Part shown: in pieces, positions 24,298-26,896 of the stretch
Numbering within the stretch: the stretch's first letter is position 1
How the letters are laid out: each line of letters opens with the position of its first letter
Origin: a virus
Reading direction: 5' to 3' (one strand)
IMG/VR virus record: IMGVR_UViG_3300042361_000157
Coordinates: 1 to 26,896 of that record
DNA: 26,896 nucleotides
Notes under the pieces: model-generated
Database searches by the model: none
What the model saw: the letters and a program-made list of their open reading frames with translations, nothing else
Told to the model about the DNA's origin: nothing
Program-made: the position numbers and the translations under genes

Positions 24298-25512
24298 ATG
24301 GCACTAATAAACGACCCAAATATAACCGACCAGATAAGAGCATTGGCTAATACTGGTACGATTGATTCAAATCAAATTGTACAAATATTAAACTCAGTTC
24401 TACCAGCTGGTCAACAAATTGCATCAACCGGTGTAACTGGTACTGGTCTTTATAAAAGATTTGGTGAATTTGATAAAGTAAACGCAAAAATAGAAGTAGT
24501 AACTACTGGATTGTGGAGTGCTGATTCTGGTTCATTGACATCATTCTTTACTGCATCATCTCAAACTGAAGCCGTAAGTGGTAAGTATTACTACAACGTA
24601 TATCAAGCAGACCCAATTGATACTGATATTGAAGAAGTTCAATTTGCAGTAGCATACGGACATGTTGATGGTAGTGGTTCTGTTACTTTAGATAATGACC
24701 CTAATGGATTGTTACCAACTAAAGCAACATACGCTCAATACAAATCAATGTTGTTAGACCCAACTTTGGCTAAATTCCAATTTGAAAATAATGTAGCAGC
24801 TGCAACTGATTCAAATGATATCTATATTATAAATGTAGCTAGAGCTAGATATAGAGAATCTATGGATGCTGGTAACTGGTCATTAAAAGTTTCTGGTTCT
24901 AACGGATTGTTTACTTTTATTGATAATAGTGGTAAGAAATTTGGTGATTCTTATGGATTGAGCGGTAATGTATTTAAAGTAGTTTCCGGTTCACTAAATT
25001 TAGGAACTCAACAGGAAGCAACGATAGCTAATACAACCGACCCAACATCTGGTGAAGGTTATGGTTTATTCTACCCTGAAAGAGGTATTATAATTCTTAA
25101 TCCAAAAGCAATGGCTAATGTGGTTGGTAATGTATTTAATGAAAATTTCCAAACTGTTGGAAGTTTATTACCATCATACTCAACACTTGCTGACCAAGAA
25201 AATCATAAGAGAATATATCACGCAATTAGAGCAGGTAAAGATTTTGATGCTAGAAGAACTGAAAATGTATCAACACAACATTTCTTTGTAAGAGCAACAA
25301 ATAGAGAATTTAACTATTCTAACAACCCTACCTATTTAGATGCAGATGGTTTCTTTACTGAACCAACATTCGAAACCGACCCTCAAACTTTCATCACAAC
25401 AATAGGTTTATTGAATGATGCAAATGAATGTGTGGCTGTAGCAAAAACTTCTCAACCAATTGTTAAATCATTTGATAAGGAAGTTTTAATTAAAGTGAAA
25501 TTATCATTCTAA
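24298..25512 (+). CDS. Virion structural protein with C-terminal ITTIG-type domain, 404 residues
   Basis: The start is MALINDPNITDQIRALANTG. The middle is mixed alpha/beta with KYYYNVYQADPIDTD and a 'FQFENN' strand. FYPERGIIILNP (about residues 258-269) and the last 75 residues, including REFNYSNNPTYLDADG and FITTIGLLNDANECVAVAK, match the next gene. I recall this terminal domain in large-phage structural proteins; its role is not established. It has no signal peptide. A strong terminator follows at 25533. Likely a major or abundant virion part, given the strong stop and the short shared unit with paralog B, but that is inference. Confidence 0.72.
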   Translation: MALINDPNITDQIRALANTGTIDSNQIVQILNSVLPAGQQIASTGVTGTGLYKRFGEFDKVNAKIEVVTTGLWSADSGSLTSFFTASSQTEAVSGKYYYNVYQADPIDTDIEEVQFAVAYGHVDGSGSVTLDNDPNGLLPTKATYAQYKSMLLDPTLAKFQFENNVAAATDSNDIYIINVARARYRESMDAGNWSLKVSGSNGLFTFIDNSGKKFGDSYGLSGNVFKVVSGSLNLGTQQEATIANTTDPTSGEGYGLFYPERGIIILNPKAMANVVGNVFNENFQTVGSLLPSYSTLADQENHKRIYHAIRAGKDFDARRTENVSTQHFFVRATNREFNYSNNPTYLDADGFFTEPTFETDPQTFITTIGLLNDANECVAVAKTSQPIVKSFDKEVLIKVKLSF

Positions 25513-25532
25513 TTAAAAATTAATATAATATG

Positions 25533-25558
25533 AAAGCCCCCTTAATTGGGGGTTTTTT
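25533..25558 (+). terminator. Intrinsic terminator after the 404-residue structural gene
   Basis: A five-pair CCCCC/GGGGG core (25537-25541 with 25548-25552) has a six-base loop TTAATT. A-T pairs extend it on the outside, and a six-T run follows at 25553-25558. It lies 20 bases after the stop and just before promoter-like motif 7, a clean unit boundary. Confidence 0.9.
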
Positions 25559-25567
25559 GTTAAACGA

Positions 25568-25576
25568 ATATTTATA
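25568..25576 (+). promoter_or_regulatory. Putative late promoter motif ATATTTATA (7)
   Basis: An exact motif, but only six bases before the ATG at 25583, against 18-28 elsewhere. If it is a -10 element, the message would be leaderless or nearly so, or translation would start further in. Confidence 0.55.
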
Positions 25577-25582
25577 TAAGAT

Positions 25583-26476
25583 ATGTTGAAAGAAATACCA
25601 AAATCAGATGTAATAGTAAGACCTCTCAAAGTTTATAAAGAATGGACTTTAGATGAGAATGATATTAGTCCTATTTTTGCTGAAAATCCAGCTGGTACAC
25701 TTATTGATTTGGATATTGATGAGGTAAGTAATGGGTTGAATAAAAAAGTAGTGTATGCATCTATAAAAAGCCAATTTTATAATAACCCAGCAACGGCATC
25801 ATTATTGACAGAAGTTGGTAGAAGAATTTCATATGCATCGACCAATGAAAGAATTTTAGAAGATGATATAGCTGTATTCTCTATCCCACAAGTATATTAT
25901 GGTGAAGGTATTAAACCTGGTACTGTTAGTTTAGAAGATGAACAATTAGGTAGAACATATACTGATGATGGATATTCTAATTTAAAATATGGTAATCAGA
26001 TAAAGGGTAATATATTTTATGATAGGGGATTGATAGTTGTAGCTAAGGATATAGTTAGTGGTTCTGTTTTATCTCAATTTACTTTAAATTTCCGTTCTAC
26101 TAAAACAATATATGAAAACGAAATATTCATTTCAGTATTAGAAAATGAATTTAACTTTTCTCAAAACCCAAGTGCAGTAAGTGAAACCGATGGTGTTGTA
26201 AATACTTACACAGTACAAAGACCTGGTTCAATAAGACCTGGTGATTTGGTTAATAAATCTTTTTATAATGCTGGTACTAAAATTATTAATGATGAATTTA
26301 ATTATTATGAGGATTATGTAAGTGCAGACCCAACTGGTTCATTTTTAGCACCATATATTACTACAATTGGATTATATGATAATGAATTAAATATGGTTGC
26401 AGTGGCAAAATTACCACAGCCAATTAAGTCAACGCCAGATTATCCAGTAAACTTTATTATTAGATTTGATTCGTAA
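25583..26476 (+). CDS. Virion structural protein sharing the ITTIG-type C-terminal domain, 297 residues
   Basis: The protein opens MLKEIPKSDVIVRPLKVYKE. IFYDRGLIVVAKD matches FYPERGIIILNPK of the preceding gene, NEFNFSQNPSAVSETDG matches REFNYSNNPTYLDADG, and YITTIGLYDNELNMVAVAK matches FITTIGLLNDANECVAVAK. Between the last two blocks it has about 45 extra residues. The two proteins therefore share a domain at about residues 155-297 but differ before it. It is separated by a terminator and its own promoter-like motif. A neck, baseplate or decoration role is likely. The ATG at 25583 is used because no other in-frame ATG lies upstream before the terminator and none lies soon after. Confidence 0.7.
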   Translation: MLKEIPKSDVIVRPLKVYKEWTLDENDISPIFAENPAGTLIDLDIDEVSNGLNKKVVYASIKSQFYNNPATASLLTEVGRRISYASTNERILEDDIAVFSIPQVYYGEGIKPGTVSLEDEQLGRTYTDDGYSNLKYGNQIKGNIFYDRGLIVVAKDIVSGSVLSQFTLNFRSTKTIYENEIFISVLENEFNFSQNPSAVSETDGVVNTYTVQRPGSIRPGDLVNKSFYNAGTKIINDEFNYYEDYVSADPTGSFLAPYITTIGLYDNELNMVAVAKLPQPIKSTPDYPVNFIIRFDS

Positions 26477-26490
26477 AAAGGTTTTACTTT
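26473..26490 (+). terminator. Possible weak terminator
   Basis: A six-pair stem, GTAAAA (26473-26478) with TTTTAC (26482-26487), has a three-base loop and is followed by TTT. It overlaps the stop codon of the 297-residue gene and precedes motif 8. The A/T-rich stem makes it a weak candidate. Confidence 0.35.
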
Positions 26491-26499
26491 ATATTTATA
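26491..26499 (+). promoter_or_regulatory. Putative late promoter motif ATATTTATA (8)
   Basis: An exact ATATTTATA in the 41-base gap, 18 bases before the ATG at 26518. It would drive the 63-residue gene and the GIY-YIG gene. Confidence 0.65.
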
Positions 26500-26517
26500 T
26501 TCAAATAAACAAACAAA

Positions 26518-26709
26518 ATGGCAAGTATTTTAGATATATACACAAAAACTCCACCTAAAACAGGTATGATAGATACTAAAGGAAAGGATAAAACACCTAT
26601 CAATCCAGATGGTGGAAAGAATTTAGCAACAGACGAAAGAGCTATTCTTAAAGCTAGAGGAGGAAAACTTCAATCAACGAAGTATTCTGATACTGTTGTT
26701 AATAAGTAA
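26518..26709 (+). CDS. Small phage protein, 63 residues, function unknown
   Basis: The sequence is short, polar and rich in Lys, Thr, Asp and Gly (start MASILDIYTKTPPKTGMIDT; later KARGGKLQSTKYSDTVVN). It has no membrane segment, Cys or known motif, and may be largely unstructured. It is supported by its own promoter-like motif, an A-rich leader and a three-base gap to the next gene. Such small basic proteins in phage structural regions are sometimes minor virion parts, which is only a suggestion. Confidence 0.65.
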   Translation: MASILDIYTKTPPKTGMIDTKGKDKTPINPDGGKNLATDERAILKARGGKLQSTKYSDTVVNK

Positions 26710-26712
26710 TCA

Positions 26713-26896
26713 ATGAGTTGGAAATTTAATGGAAATATTGTTACGGAGGAAAACACACCGGAAGGTGCAGTTGGGTTTGTCTATAAAATGATACACATAC
26801 CAACTGGTAGATTTTATATAGGGAAGAAATCCCTAAATCAGGTTCGAAGATTGAAGCCCCTTAAGGGCAAGACTAGAAAGAGAGTTGTTAGAAGTG
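26713..26896 (+). CDS. GIY-YIG family nuclease, N-terminal fragment (runs off the window)
   Basis: The frame from ATG 26713 is open to the edge (61 residues visible). After MSWKFNGNIVTEENTPEGAV it reads GFVYKMIHIPTGRFYIGKK, which fits the GIY-YIG core: 'G-F-V-Y' at residues 21-24, then 'F-Y-I-G' at 34-37 about ten residues later, followed by basic residues. The catalytic Arg and Glu of this superfamily lie further on and are not covered, so activity cannot be judged. Phages carry such proteins as homing nucleases or as repair/packaging accessories. It follows the 63-residue gene by three bases, so it looks like an operon member rather than an inserted free-standing element. Confidence 0.7.
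   Translation, partial: MSWKFNGNIVTEENTPEGAVGFVYKMIHIPTGRFYIGKKSLNQVRRLKPLKGKTRKRVVRS

Noticed and set aside
24298-25512. Tail sheath protein
   Set aside because: Size and position would allow it, but I see no sheath-family signature, and the C-terminal domain is shared with the shorter neighbour, which is not expected of a sheath.

Overview
The window looks like part of the late (virion structural) region of a large contractile-tailed bacteriophage (myovirus-type Caudoviricetes) infecting a member of the Bacteroidota. The phage call rests on a baseplate block: an OB-fold spike, two peptidoglycan hydrolases, a gp25-like wedge protein, a gp6/J-like wedge protein and very large tail proteins. 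All genes are on the + strand and tightly packed. The Bacteroidota call rests on the first genes. They carry a lipobox followed by Q-K-E, signal peptides ending in S-Q or G-Q, and barrel-like proteins ending in phenylalanine. The DNA is A+T-rich, Arg is mostly AGA, and the leaders are A-rich without clear Shine-Dalgarno sites. No stretch over 100 bases lacks a gene. I saw no tRNA, rRNA, CRISPR array, insertion sequence or integrase.

Layout. (1) 1-4380: an envelope-protein block. It holds the C-terminal tail of an upstream ORF ending in a beta-strand-like segment, a surface lipoprotein with a beta-helix-like body, two predicted secreted or outer-membrane barrel proteins (one with an extreme Ala/Ser/Pro/Lys-Glu linker), and an inner-membrane-anchored protein. 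(2) 4382-6177: two small phage proteins of unknown role and an Ntn-hydrolase (acid-ceramidase/C45/C59-like). (3) 6234-11182: a spike and lysis module, with a small coiled-coil protein, an OB-fold spike, an Ala-rich protein, an M15 peptidase and a GH19 glycosidase. The two hydrolases share an N-terminal-domain / acidic-linker / enzyme design. (4) 11242-22868: the baseplate and tail-fibre module, with gp25, gp6/J, a DNRLRE-like protein, a coiled-coil fibre, a Pro/Gly-tailed protein and a 1741-residue protein with a P2 gpI/T4 gp7-like helical segment and a LamG-like domain. (5) 22927-26476: tandem 208-residue paralogs (about 74% identical by eye) and two structural proteins sharing a C-terminal domain. 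(6) 26518-26896: a 63-residue protein and the start of a GIY-YIG nuclease, cut by the window edge.

Regulation. Every one of the eight intergenic gaps of 37 bases or more contains (A)TATTTATA, seven exactly and one as TATTTATT. It mostly sits 18-28 bases before the next ATG. No shorter gap contains it. I infer that it is the late promoter element of this phage. It divides the window into eight transcription units that match the functional modules. Two good intrinsic terminators (1317-1343 and 25533-25558) lie just upstream of two of these motifs.

The most interesting points are the promoter-like motif (the reverse complement of the T4 late promoter core), the multi-gene envelope-protein block in a phage, the Ntn-hydrolase in a structural region, and the matched pair of virion-type peptidoglycan hydrolases.
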